Below, piece by piece: positions 25,479 through 33,766 of a stretch of DNA of 64,000 nucleotides (position 1 is its first letter; each line of letters opens with the position of its first letter). Source of the stretch: Novosphingobium lentum NBRC 107847. Its GTDB lineage: Bacteria; Pseudomonadota; Alphaproteobacteria; Sphingomonadales; Sphingomonadaceae. The translations under genes and the position numbers were made by a program. The notes below the pieces were generated by a model. The model had not been told where the DNA came from, searched no databases, and saw only the letters and a program-made list of their open reading frames with translations. Location of the stretch: positions 62,001 to 126,000 of the forward strand of contig NZ_BCTW01000003.1 in the NCBI RefSeq assembly GCF_001590965.1, written 5' to 3'.

Positions 25479-25552
25479 GCCTGCTCTCCCCTTGATGCGC
25501 CGGGCGTTATTGCCCGATCGCCGAAAACGTGTTGGCCGGATCGCAATTGGAT

Positions 25553-25572
25553 AACCGGCGTTGCTGCCGGTT
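25553..25572. promoter_or_regulatory. 20-bp palindrome, probable TetR operator 1
   Basis: AACCGGC-GTTGCT-GCCGGTT has perfect 7-bp arms and a 6-bp centre. It lies between the divergent TonB receptor (start 25478) and TetR gene (start 25662), where a TetR regulator usually binds. The same architecture recurs at 26351-26370. Confidence 0.7.
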
Positions 25573-25661
25573 TTATGCGCGCAGCATCGGGGCGGCGTAA
25601 CTGAAACTTTGATTAGGCGGCGCAACCGGGCCTGCGGCGGCATGTGCTAGGGATGATGACG

Positions 25662-26333
25662 ATGACCGGTACAGCGATTCGACACAGGATGTTGGCGGCG
25701 ATGCGGCCGGATGGGCCGGTGGTCGAGCCGTCGCGCTGGCAGCAGCAGAAAAGCGCGCGCACGCGGGCAGGGCTGATCGAGGCGTCGATCGATTGCCTGG
25801 TGGAAAAGGGCTATTCCGGCCTCTCGACCAGCAGCGTGGCCGAACGGGCCGGCGTCTCGCGCGGGGCGATGCATCACCATTTCGCGACGCGGATGGATCT
25901 GGTGTCCGCGCTGGTCGAACATGTCTTCTACCAGCGGATGCACGAATTCGTGACCGCATACATCGGGGCGGGGGGCAGCGGCCAAGGGACCGACCGCATG
26001 GTCGAGATCGCCAGCGACCTGCACTGGCAAAGCGTGCAGACGCGCGAATACGCCGCCTACATCGAACTGGCGGTCGCGGCGCGCACCGATCCCGAACTCG
26101 ACGCCCACTTCGCGCCGGTGGCGCAGCGTTTCGACGATGTCTGGGTGCGCGAGATGATCGAGACATTCCCCCAGTGGCGCGAACACTGGGACGCGATGAA
26201 GCTGGGCAACGACTTCACCATCGCGGCGCACATGGGGATGCTGCTGCAACGCCCGGTGCTGGGGCCGGCGCGGCTGGAGGAGGTGCGCAAGCTGGTCGCC
26301 CGCGTGGTCCGTTCGCTGTACGACATGCCCTGA
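25662..26333 (+). CDS. TetR-family transcriptional regulator
   Basis: A 223-residue repressor-type regulator. The helix-turn-helix is clear: LIEASIDCLVEKGYSGLSTS, SVAERAGVSRGAMHHHFATR. The C-terminal ligand domain (ELAVAARTDPELDAHFAP, MGMLLQRPVLGPARLEEVRK) is of the TetR_C type seen with catabolic genes. Several ATG codons lie close together (25653, 25656, 25662); I choose 25662 because AGGG lies nine bases before it. Flanked by two copies of the same palindrome, it probably controls the TonB receptor, itself and the Rieske oxygenase at 26464. The inducer is unknown. Confidence 0.9.
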   Translation: MTGTAIRHRMLAAMRPDGPVVEPSRWQQQKSARTRAGLIEASIDCLVEKGYSGLSTSSVAERAGVSRGAMHHHFATRMDLVSALVEHVFYQRMHEFVTAYIGAGGSGQGTDRMVEIASDLHWQSVQTREYAAYIELAVAARTDPELDAHFAPVAQRFDDVWVREMIETFPQWREHWDAMKLGNDFTIAAHMGMLLQRPVLGPARLEEVRKLVARVVRSLYDMP

Positions 26334-26350
26334 ACGCGCGGATGTGAAAA

Positions 26351-26370
26351 AACCGGCAGCTCTGCCGGAT
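26351..26370. promoter_or_regulatory. 20-bp palindrome, probable TetR operator 2
   Basis: AACCGGC-AGCTCT-GCCGGAT has the same arms and 6-bp spacing as the element at 25553, with one arm mismatch. It lies 94 bp upstream of the Rieske gene at 26464 and 17 bp after the TetR stop. On the minus strand a T-run follows it, so a hairpin terminator is the alternative, but no minus-strand gene would end here. Confidence 0.65.
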
Positions 26371-26463
26371 TTCTAGAGCAAGTGTTAGTTTATCGATCCG
26401 CCCGAGTGGTTCACACCTTGCGCACGGTCCCGCCAGCGGATCGGGAGCAACACGGGAACGAGG

Positions 26464-27810
26464 ATGACCATGAACGAGACCGCCCCTGTTTCGGCGCCGC
26501 TCGACGGGCGCGATCCGGCCAACTTGCGCGGCGATGCCATCACCGGCAACCGCTATTTCTCGCGCGAATTTGCGCAGAAGGAAGCCGACCAGCTGTGGAG
26601 CCGCATCTGGCACGTCGCCGGGCGCACCGCCGAAATGCCCGAGCCGGGCGATTTCGTGGTGCACGACTTCCTCAAGGAATCGGTGATCTGCGTGCGCCAG
26701 GACGACGGATCGATCCGGGCGTTCTACAATTCCTGCGGCCATCGCGGCATGCGTATGGTCAGGCAAAGCTCGTCGGTCGATGCGTTCGCCTGCCCCTACC
26801 ACGGCTGGAAATGGGGCACCGACGGCGTGCTCAAAAGCGTGCAGGACGATCACGATTTCCCGCAAGGGAACCCGTGCGGCAAGCTCAGCCTGAAAGAATT
26901 GCGCTGCGACACCTGGGGCGGCTTCGTGTGGTACTCGATGGACCCCGACGGGCAGAGCCTGCACGACTACCTCGCGCCGATGCCCGAGGTTTATGCGCGC
27001 TATCCGATGGATACCGCCGTGCGCGTCGCGTGGTATCGCATCGCGATCGACGCCAACTGGAAGTTCGTCACCGACAACTTCAGCGAAAGCTACCACACCC
27101 GCACCGCGCACCCGCAAGTGCCACCGTGGATCGACCAGGATGTCGATACCGCGCGCCATGAGATGTGGCCGCAAGGGCATGGCCGCACGGTGCAGCCGAT
27201 GCGCCCGTCGCTGTCCGATCGGTTGCCCGACGGCGTGCAGCATCCGTTCGAATACATCCTGCGCGAGTGGGGCGTCGATCCGGCGGGTTATGCCAGCTAT
27301 GAAGACATGGCGATGCAGGGCTGGCTCGATCTGAAGGCCGCCAAGCGCAAGCTGTGGCAGGAGCGCGGCTACCTGCACTACGAGCATATGGACGACGAGG
27401 AGATCACCGACAGCCCGCACACGGTGATCTTCCCCAACGTGACGATCAGTTTCCTGCCCGACAACCTGATCTTCTTCCGCTCCGAACCGCATCCGGATGA
27501 CCCGGAGAAGTGCTATTTCGACTTGTGGTGCATGGCGTTCCCGGTGGCGGGGCAGGACACGGTCGAATCGATCATGGCCGGGCCCAAGCCGCTGCGCGAG
27601 GTCGAGGTGTGCGAGCACCGCAATTTCGACGGCGGGCGTGGTATTCCCGAACTCGCCGGGCAGATCGTGTATCAGGACATGGAGCTGGCCGAAGGGATGC
27701 AGGCGGGCATGCACTCGCGCGGGTATCGCGATGCCTATCTGTCGGCGCAGGAAACGCGCGTGCGCTTCTTCCATGAAATACTGAACGACTGGCTCGAAGG
27801 GAGACGATGA
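26464..27810 (+). CDS. Rieske non-heme iron oxygenase, large subunit
   Basis: A 448-residue oxygenase. Rieske ligands: C91-x-H93 (SCGHRG) and C110-x2-H113 (CPYHGWKW). Catalytic segment: NWKFVTDNFSESYHTRTAHP. Conserved blocks DFPQGNPCGKLSLKELRCDT and AAKRKLWQERGYLHYEHMDD ally it with the oxygenase at 18888. Two in-frame ATGs are possible: 26464, or 26470, which has GAGG six bases before it. It overlaps the following SDR by ATGA. The upstream palindrome at 26351 points to control by the TetR protein. No beta subunit, ferredoxin or reductase is adjacent. Confidence 0.93.
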   Translation: MTMNETAPVSAPLDGRDPANLRGDAITGNRYFSREFAQKEADQLWSRIWHVAGRTAEMPEPGDFVVHDFLKESVICVRQDDGSIRAFYNSCGHRGMRMVRQSSSVDAFACPYHGWKWGTDGVLKSVQDDHDFPQGNPCGKLSLKELRCDTWGGFVWYSMDPDGQSLHDYLAPMPEVYARYPMDTAVRVAWYRIAIDANWKFVTDNFSESYHTRTAHPQVPPWIDQDVDTARHEMWPQGHGRTVQPMRPSLSDRLPDGVQHPFEYILREWGVDPAGYASYEDMAMQGWLDLKAAKRKLWQERGYLHYEHMDDEEITDSPHTVIFPNVTISFLPDNLIFFRSEPHPDDPEKCYFDLWCMAFPVAGQDTVESIMAGPKPLREVEVCEHRNFDGGRGIPELAGQIVYQDMELAEGMQAGMHSRGYRDAYLSAQETRVRFFHEILNDWLEGRR

Positions 27811-28499
27811 GCATGGCGAATGTGGCGATTACCGGCGCGGGGCGCGGCATCGGGTTTGAGCTGGCGAAACAGCATCTGGCGGCGGGTGATCGGGTCTATG
27901 CCCTGGCGCGCGATCCGGCGGGCGCGACCGCGCTCAACGAACTGGCGGCAGGGTCGGACGGCCAGCTGACGGTTCACGCGATGGACGTGACCAGCGACGC
28001 CTCGGTCCGGGCGGGTGCGGCATCGACCGGCGACGGGCCGATCGATCTTGTCTACAATGTCGCCGGGATCATCGGCAAGGTCGAGCCCGAGCTGGACAGC
28101 ACCGACTGGGCGCAGTTCGACGAGGCGATCGAGATCATGCTCAAGGGCCCGCTGCGCGTGCTGCAGGCGTTCCTGCCGCGCATGAAGGCCGGGTCCAGGG
28201 TGATGAACTTCTCCAGCCAGCTGGCCGCCTCGACCTGGCCCTACGGCGGGTTCTATGCCTATGGCGCGACCAAGGCCGGGATGGCACGGATGATGCGCTC
28301 GGTCGCCACCGACCTCAAGGATCGCGGCATCGTCATCGGCATTCTGCACCCCGGCTACGTCCAGACCGACATGGGCGGCCCCGGTGCCGAAATCACCCCG
28401 CAGGACAGCGCCGCGGCGATCCGCAAGCTGGCGCAGGACTGGACGATTGAGCACTCGGGCGATTTCTACAAGTGGAACGGCGAACCCCACGCCTGGTGA
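27807..28499 (+). CDS. short-chain dehydrogenase, C-factor-like
   Basis: A 230-residue, short SDR resembling the C-factor/sniffer-like group: TGAGRGIG (about 9-16), YNVAGIIGKVEPEL in place of the usual NNAG, FSSQLAAS, and the catalytic YGATK. The ending EHSGDFYKWNGEPHAW is typical of that group. It starts inside the stop of the Rieske oxygenase (ATGA), so both come from one message. A role in dehydrogenating the hydroxylated product is likely. Confidence 0.92.
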   Translation: MSMANVAITGAGRGIGFELAKQHLAAGDRVYALARDPAGATALNELAAGSDGQLTVHAMDVTSDASVRAGAASTGDGPIDLVYNVAGIIGKVEPELDSTDWAQFDEAIEIMLKGPLRVLQAFLPRMKAGSRVMNFSSQLAASTWPYGGFYAYGATKAGMARMMRSVATDLKDRGIVIGILHPGYVQTDMGGPGAEITPQDSAAAIRKLAQDWTIEHSGDFYKWNGEPHAW

Positions 28500-28513
28500 G
28501 AATGCGGGCTGTT

Positions 28514-28541
28514 CCGGTCACGCGCTCTGGCGGGTGACCGG
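28514..28541. terminator. hairpin at a convergent gene junction
   Basis: CCGGTCAC (28514-28521) and GTGACCGG (28534-28541) form 8-bp arms around a 12-base loop. It overlaps the last codons of the EthD gene and lies just past the plus-strand SDR stop. There is no T-tract. Confidence 0.4.
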
Positions 28542-28889
28542 TGGCAGCACCGATGCGTGCGCCTCGACCGAGTACGTCCGCAGACGGCTGCGGTCGAACA
28601 GGCGTTCCTCGTCCTCGACGATCATCGCCATGGTCGCCTCATCGGCCATCGCGGCGAAACACGCATCGCGGGTGGTCGCATCGGGAAAGTCGATCTCGAG
28701 CACGACATCGAAATCCCAGTCGACGTCGTTGCCTTCGACCGGATGGATGTGCCGCCGTTCATAGCGAGTCGCCCAGCCGCCTAGCACCTGTTCGCCGATT
28801 AACCGGTGCCGCGCTTCGTAATAGGCGACGAAGTCGGTCTTGCTCATGCCCGCCTTGCGCTTGAGCAGGGTCAGGACGGTCACCGTCAC
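28518..28889 (-). CDS. EthD-domain (dimeric alpha/beta barrel) protein
   Basis: A 123-residue protein beginning VTVTVLTLLKRKAGMSKTDF, followed by VAYYEARHRLIGEQVLGGWA and WDFDVVLEIDFPDATTRDAC. These are the strands and helices of the EthD/dimeric alpha-beta barrel family, whose members are small catabolic enzymes or accessory factors. The GTG start overlaps the stop of the TIM-barrel gene (GTGA, 28886-28889). It closes a three-gene minus-strand operon with a sugar-isomerase-like protein and a Rieske oxygenase. Activity is unknown. Confidence 0.82.
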   Translation of the reverse strand: MTVTVLTLLKRKAGMSKTDFVAYYEARHRLIGEQVLGGWATRYERRHIHPVEGNDVDWDFDVVLEIDFPDATTRDACFAAMADEATMAMIVEDEERLFDRSRLRTYSVEAHASVLPPVTRQSA

Positions 28890-29677
28890 GTGTTGGCCTT
28901 CAGCCAGCTGCGCGTTGCCACCGCGACGGCGCGGGCGCGGTCGCTTGCATCGGGGAAGGCGTCGCGCAGGGCTTTGGACCGCAATTCGATGCTCAGCGGC
29001 ACGCCGGCGGGCAGCTTGCGGTACAGGTCCGCCAACGGCAGCACACCGGCGCCGCACTGTTCGCGCAAGTCGATCGCGTCGATGATGACCGCGTCGAAAT
29101 TCGCGGGATCCGGGCGCGTGGCCGGGGCATCGCAGAACTGGGCGTAAGGCAGCAGGTGGGGATCGATCGCGGCGATGGCCTCGATCGCGCTGCCCGACCG
29201 GTCGACATGGATCGGATCGATCAGCAGCGCGCGCAGCGGGTGCGCCACGCGATCCAGCACCGCCAGCGCCTGCGTCAGGTTCTTGACCTCGGTGAACACG
29301 CCGAATTCCAGCGCCACGCGCATTCCGCTGCCTTCGGCGTGGCGGCACAGTTCGGCCAGGTTATCGGCGGTTGCGCCATGATCGGCGTCGGACGAAACGC
29401 ACAGCACGTTGGCCGCGCCCAGATTGGCGCCGATGTCGATCACCCGGCGGTGATCGTCGAGCGGTTCGCCCGGCTTGAGCCAGATCACCTCGACATCGAG
29501 CAGCGGCAGCCGCGTTTCGGTCAGCGCGGCGCGCGCGTCACGCGTTGTCGCGGCCGTCCACTCGGTCGGGTCGACCCATAGCCCCACGGCATCGAAGCCA
29601 CCGGCGGCGGCCGCGCGGATCGTTTCAACCGGCCCGAATTCCGGGACGATGCCCGATGCGAACGAAATCGGGTTCAT
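28886..29677 (-). CDS. xylose-isomerase-like TIM-barrel protein
   Basis: A 263-residue sugar-phosphate isomerase/epimerase-like barrel: SFASGIVPEFGPVETIRAAA, FDAVGLWVDPTEWT, LLDVEVIWLKPGEP, RVALEFGVF, LLIDPIHVDRSGSA and PLSIELRSKALRDAFP. Glu, Asp and His residues at the strand ends (E of LDVEV, E of ALEFG, D of LIDP, H of IHVD) are in the right order for a divalent-metal site. Family members isomerise sugars or open small rings. It lies 14 bp from the Rieske oxygenase stop and is coupled to the EthD gene. Confidence 0.83.
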   Translation of the reverse strand: MNPISFASGIVPEFGPVETIRAAAAGGFDAVGLWVDPTEWTAATTRDARAALTETRLPLLDVEVIWLKPGEPLDDHRRVIDIGANLGAANVLCVSSDADHGATADNLAELCRHAEGSGMRVALEFGVFTEVKNLTQALAVLDRVAHPLRALLIDPIHVDRSGSAIEAIAAIDPHLLPYAQFCDAPATRPDPANFDAVIIDAIDLREQCGAGVLPLADLYRKLPAGVPLSIELRSKALRDAFPDASDRARAVAVATRSWLKANT

Positions 29678-29691
29678 GCTGCCGCGCTCGC

Positions 29692-30870
29692 TTACAGCAC
29701 CGGCTCGGGCAGTTCCGCGTCATCCTCGAGATACCAGTTGAGCCATTCGTGGAAGTACTGGTTGCCGCGCTCGTTGCGCCCGAACACCAGATCGTCGTGC
29801 GCGCCGCTTTCCAAACCGCGCTGGATTTCCAGCCCGATCAGGTAATCCTCGTTATACGTCACGTCGCGGAAGAAGGTCATCGCGGCTTCCACAGCGGCGC
29901 GGTCTTCCTCGTCGCGGATCGGCTCGCGGCGCAAGTAGTTGAGCACGGTGCGGTTCTTGTCGGGCGTCGGCCCGGGGAACAGCTGCGCCACTTGCGTGAT
30001 CTCGGGCGCGATGAACACCGATACGTTGGGGAACATGATCCGCACGAAATCGAAGCCGTTGTTTTCCTGCGTGCCCCACTGGTCGCGCGGCACGTCCTTA
30101 AGCGCCTCGCCGATCTTGTGGTGGGGGAAGCCGATGCGGATGTTGGCGCCGAACCCTTCGTAATGCATGCAGTTGGACGGCGTGCGCGGGAAGATGGTTT
30201 CGGGGTGCAGCGAGGCGAAGTGATAGCCTTCGAGATAGCCGTCGAACGCGATCTTCCAGTTGGCGCCCTCGATCGTCCGGCTGCCGAGATACGTCCATTT
30301 GTCGAAATCGAGCGCGGCGAAATCGTCGAGGAAGCCGCGATAGAACCCGTCGATGTCGATCGGCGCGTTGGGCGTCAGGCACACGAAGATCATGCCCGCC
30401 TGCTCGTCGCACGGCAGTTCGCGCAGGCCCATCGCGGACTTGTCGACCTCGCCGAACTTGCTCGCCTCGGAAATGCCGATCAGCTTGCCGTCCTGGCCAT
30501 ATGTCCAGCCATGGTACTTGCAGGTGAAACGCGGGCAGTTGCCATGGCCTTCGCTGGCGACCGGCGCGGCGCGGTGCGAACACACGTTGAGAAACGCGCG
30601 GACCTTGCCCGCCTTGTCGCGGTTGATCAGCACCGGCATGCCCACGGCTTCCATCGCCTTGTAGTCACCGGGGTTGGGCAGTTCGGCGGTGAACGCCAGC
30701 ATCAGCGGCACGCGCTTGAACACCAGTTCCATTTCCGCGCGCCACTGATCCTTGTCGGTGTAGCTGCGGGTGGGGACGGTCAGCGTCTTGTCGGTCTGGT
30801 GGGTCTGCTTGTTCTCGACATAGTCGAGCATGATTTCGGCGACATCGCCAACGCGTTCGATGCGATTCAT
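29692..30870 (-). CDS. Rieske non-heme iron oxygenase, large subunit
   Basis: A 392-residue oxygenase, shorter than the others here. Rieske ligands: C97-x-H99 (VCSHRA) and C117-x2-H120 (CKYHGWTY). The catalytic segment is ANWKIAFDGYLEGYHFASLHPETIF. The C-terminal GNQYFHEWLNWYLEDDAELP is unlike the other four. It belongs with the p-cumate/benzoate-like or terpenoid hydroxylase group only in a general sense. The ATG at 30870 has GAGAGG upstream; a reading starting 240 bp earlier overlaps the promoter space. It leads the operon with the TIM-barrel and EthD genes and is divergent from the CoA ligase. Confidence 0.92.
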   Translation of the reverse strand: MNRIERVGDVAEIMLDYVENKQTHQTDKTLTVPTRSYTDKDQWRAEMELVFKRVPLMLAFTAELPNPGDYKAMEAVGMPVLINRDKAGKVRAFLNVCSHRAAPVASEGHGNCPRFTCKYHGWTYGQDGKLIGISEASKFGEVDKSAMGLRELPCDEQAGMIFVCLTPNAPIDIDGFYRGFLDDFAALDFDKWTYLGSRTIEGANWKIAFDGYLEGYHFASLHPETIFPRTPSNCMHYEGFGANIRIGFPHHKIGEALKDVPRDQWGTQENNGFDFVRIMFPNVSVFIAPEITQVAQLFPGPTPDKNRTVLNYLRREPIRDEEDRAAVEAAMTFFRDVTYNEDYLIGLEIQRGLESGAHDDLVFGRNERGNQYFHEWLNWYLEDDAELPEPVL

Positions 30871-31020
30871 CGCGGCATACCTCTCGCTTGCCCGTTTGGG
30901 GCGATTCTCAACCATCTGGGCCTCAGCAGTACCAGGCTGACCATTTGGGGCTTCGCCGCGTATTTCGGCCATCGCCGCGCCGCGAACAAGCTGGGACAGG
31001 TGACAGGTGCCTGCCCTTTT

Positions 31021-31032
31021 CGCCAATTGGCG
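31021..31032. promoter_or_regulatory. 12-bp perfect palindrome before the CoA ligase
   Basis: CGCCAATTGGCG is perfectly symmetrical and ends 29 bp before the ligase start, in the 191-bp space to the divergent Rieske gene. The same space has two near-copies of ACCATNTGGGGC (around 30911 and 30940). The binding protein is unknown. Confidence 0.4.
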
Positions 31033-31061
31033 TTGGTGCCGGACCGCGCGAAAGTGCGCGC

Positions 31062-32687
31062 GTGAACGACAATATAACGCCACCTTGGGAGTGGCTCGAC
31101 ATCCCCGCAACCCACCAGCGCGAATTCGCGGACGGCAACGCGTGGGAGCGCCGCACGATTGCCGATCAGGCGATCGAACGGGCGGGCGCCGATCCCGGCT
31201 TCGTCGCGATGATCGACGGCACCGGTCAGTTCACCCTCGCCGAACTGGTCGAGGATGCGCAGGCGCTGGCCGCCTCGCTCCACCGACGCGGCTTGCGTGC
31301 CGGCGATGTGATCGCGTTCCAGATGCCCAACTGGCGCGAGGCGGCGGTGATCAACCTGGCGGCGGCGCTGTCGGGGCTGGTGGTCAACCCGATCGTGCCG
31401 ATCTATCGCGACCTTGAAGTGACGATGATGCTGGGCGATTGCCGCGCGCGCGCGATCTTCATCGCCGACAAGTTCCGCAACACCGATTTTGCCGCGATGG
31501 CCGCGCGCATCCGCCCCGCGCTGCCCGATCTGGCCCATGTGTTCACCGTGCGCGGCGATGGCCCCGACGATTACGCCGCGCTGGTCGCCGAAGGGCGCGG
31601 TGCCGTGTTCGACCGGCCGCAGGTCGATCCGCTGGGCGTCAAGATGGTGCTTTATACCTCGGGCACCACCGGGCGGCCCAAGGGCGTGCTGCACAGCCAC
31701 GTCACGCTGCAGCGCATCGTGCGGGTGAGCGCGGCGCACTGGGGCATCGCGGCGGGCGAGGCGACGCTGATGCCGTCGCCGGTCACGCACGTTTCGGGTT
31801 ATGCCAACGGGCTGGAACTGCCGCTGATCTGCGGCACGCGCACCGTGCTGATGGAAAGCTGGGACGCGGGCGAGGCGCTCGCGCTGATCGAACGTCACAA
31901 TCTGATCGGCACGGTCGCGGCCACGCCATTCCTGGTCGAGCTCGCCGCTGCCGCGCGTGCCGCTGCCAAGCGCCTGCCCAGCCTGCGCTTCTTTGCCTGC
32001 GGCGGTGCGGCGGTCCCGGCCGAGGTGATCCCCGCCGCCAACGCCGCGTTCGAAAACTGCAAGGCGTTCCGGGTGTTCGGCAGTTCCGAAGTGCCGCTCG
32101 TCACGTTCGGCTGGCCGCAGGACGAAGTCCTCGCCGCAACCACCGACGGCCAGGTGGTCGATTACCGGGTGCGCATCGTCGATGGCGAGGATCGCGATCT
32201 GCTGCCGGGGCAGGAGGGCGAAATCCTCGCGCGCGGACCAGCGATGATGATGGGCTATGCCGACCAAGCCCAGACGCGCGAGGCGATCACGCCCGACGGC
32301 TATTTCCGCACCGGCGACCTCGGCGTGCTGACTGCAGACGGCGCAGTGACGATCACCGGGCGCAAGAAGGACCTGATCATTCGTGGCGGCGAGAACATTT
32401 CCGCCAAGGAGATCGAGGACGTGCTCCACACCCATCCCGGCGTGTGCGAGGCCAGCGTGGTCGCCATGCCGCACGCGCGGCTGGGCGAGGGCATCTGCGC
32501 CTACGTGATCCGCTCCGATGCCGGGCTCGATGCCGCAGCGCTGGCGGCGCATGTCGCGCACAGCGGGCTGGCCAAGCAGAAAATCCCCGAACGCTTCGAA
32601 CTGGTCGAGGACTTCCCGCGCACCGCATCGGGCAAGATCCGCAAGGATCAGCTGCGCGCGGACATCAAGGAGAAGCTGGGGGGCTGA
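31062..32687 (+). CDS. AMP-dependent acyl-CoA ligase, cyclohexanecarboxylate-CoA-ligase-like
   Basis: A 541-residue adenylate-forming enzyme that activates a carboxylic acid to its CoA thioester. Motifs: YTSGTTGRPKG (198-208), FGSSEVPLVTFGWP, GYFRTGDLG, GRKKDLIIRGGENISAKEIE and the catalytic-lysine segment PRTASGKIRKDQL. Overall it resembles cyclohexanecarboxylate-CoA ligases (AliA type) rather than long-chain fatty acid enzymes. The GTG at 31062 (VNDNITPPWEW) is chosen as the family start; an ATG 174 bp upstream would extend into the divergent promoter. It stands alone, followed by a repeat. Confidence 0.92.
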   Translation: MNDNITPPWEWLDIPATHQREFADGNAWERRTIADQAIERAGADPGFVAMIDGTGQFTLAELVEDAQALAASLHRRGLRAGDVIAFQMPNWREAAVINLAAALSGLVVNPIVPIYRDLEVTMMLGDCRARAIFIADKFRNTDFAAMAARIRPALPDLAHVFTVRGDGPDDYAALVAEGRGAVFDRPQVDPLGVKMVLYTSGTTGRPKGVLHSHVTLQRIVRVSAAHWGIAAGEATLMPSPVTHVSGYANGLELPLICGTRTVLMESWDAGEALALIERHNLIGTVAATPFLVELAAAARAAAKRLPSLRFFACGGAAVPAEVIPAANAAFENCKAFRVFGSSEVPLVTFGWPQDEVLAATTDGQVVDYRVRIVDGEDRDLLPGQEGEILARGPAMMMGYADQAQTREAITPDGYFRTGDLGVLTADGAVTITGRKKDLIIRGGENISAKEIEDVLHTHPGVCEASVVAMPHARLGEGICAYVIRSDAGLDAAALAAHVAHSGLAKQKIPERFELVEDFPRTASGKIRKDQLRADIKEKLGG

Positions 32688-32726
32688 GTGTGCGCGGTCT
32701 TGGGCGGAACGTCGTCGCGAACCTTG

Positions 32727-32806
32727 CGTCGTCCCGGACTTGATCCGGCACCGGTGGCCGGTAGGCGCCAGATCGCCAGCGGTCCCGGATCAAGTCCGGG
32801 ACGACG
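32727..32806. repeat. REP-like inverted repeat, family B copy 1
   Basis: Arms 32727-32748 and 32785-32806 read CGTCGTCCCGGACTTGATCC-GG and its reverse complement. A longer relative lies at 43572-43651. It separates the converging CoA ligase and SDR genes. Confidence 0.85.
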
Positions 32807-32813
32807 CTTTACC

Positions 32814-33620
32814 TCAACCCTTCGCCATCGCCGCCGCCACGCTGGCGCTGATTTCATCGCGGGTGGGGTTGCGGCGCAACGTCAGTCCGCCGTTCACCTG
32901 CAGGTTCTCACCGGTCATGAAGCATTCGTCGCTGGCGAGGAAGACGACCGCCGCCGCGACGTCGTCCGACGTGCCCCAGCGGCCGAGGGGATAGGAGGCG
33001 CGGAAGCTTTCGAACAGGCCGGGCACCTGCTTGGCTTCCTCGTTCATCGGCGTGTCGGTGAGGCCGGGCGAGATCGAGTTGGCGCGGATGCCGTCCGCCC
33101 CGAACTCGTGCGCGATGCAGCGCACGATGTGGTCGGTGCCGGCCTTGGTGCCCATGTAGATCGCATGGTCGTTGAGCATGATCGTGGCCGTGGCCGAGCT
33201 GATCGTGATGATCGATCCGCCAGTGCCGCCATGCGACTTCGCCATCTTGCGGACCATCGCCTGGAAGAACTGGTGCGGGCCGACCAGTTGCAGCGCGGTC
33301 ATCGCGTCGAGCTCCGCGCGCGTCACTTCGAGGAACGGCTTCAGCAGGCCCCATCCCGTGGCGTTGATCGCGATGTCCACGCCGCCCATCCGGGTCACAG
33401 CGGTTTCGGCCAGGGCATTGACGCTGGCCTCGTCGGTCAGGTCGCACGCCGTCCAGTCGCACCCGGTTTCCTGCGCGAACGCTTCCAGCACATCGGCCTT
33501 GCGCCCCGATACCAGTACGCGCGCGCCCTCGTCCAGCAGCCGCCGGGCGATCACCTGACCCATGTTGCCGTCGCTGCTTGCGCCCAGCACCACCGCGCGC
33601 TTGCCTGCCAGCCGTCCCAT
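32814..33620 (-). CDS. short-chain dehydrogenase/reductase with atypical glycine loop
   Basis: A 268-residue SDR. The cofactor loop is GASSDGNMG, longer and less glycine-rich than TGxxxGIG, similar to the loop of the SDR at 57789 (GCSAEGGTG). The catalytic YMGTK and the serine block TISSATATI are intact. The start is at 33620 because GGGGAG lies six bases before it; the ATG at 33626 directly abuts that sequence. The C-terminus has an extra 25 residues after the usual end (LQVNGGLTLRRNPTRDEISA). It stands alone on its strand, facing the SDR at 33767 divergently. Confidence 0.9.
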   Translation of the reverse strand: MGRLAGKRAVVLGASSDGNMGQVIARRLLDEGARVLVSGRKADVLEAFAQETGCDWTACDLTDEASVNALAETAVTRMGGVDIAINATGWGLLKPFLEVTRAELDAMTALQLVGPHQFFQAMVRKMAKSHGGTGGSIITISSATATIMLNDHAIYMGTKAGTDHIVRCIAHEFGADGIRANSISPGLTDTPMNEEAKQVPGLFESFRASYPLGRWGTSDDVAAAVVFLASDECFMTGENLQVNGGLTLRRNPTRDEISASVAAAMAKG

Positions 33621-33766
33621 CGTCATCTCCCCGATCGCTTGTTGCCGCCGGGCTACCATGATCGCGCGACGGGCAATTCCTGATCAAAAGGGCAGTGGCC
33701 TGTATCGCTGCCCGCCCGCATGGAGCAGGGCAACAAGCTGTGTTGTCGGGATTGAGGAGCGATACG

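Noticed and set aside
26351..26370. Reading the palindrome as a transcription terminator
   Set aside because: The T-run is on the minus strand, and no minus-strand gene ends there; the same arms and spacing recur at 25553, so an operator fits better.
30867..32561. 564-codon open frame opposite the CoA ligase
   Set aside because: The ligase frame has all adenylation motifs. The antisense frame has none and overlaps the Rieske promoter.
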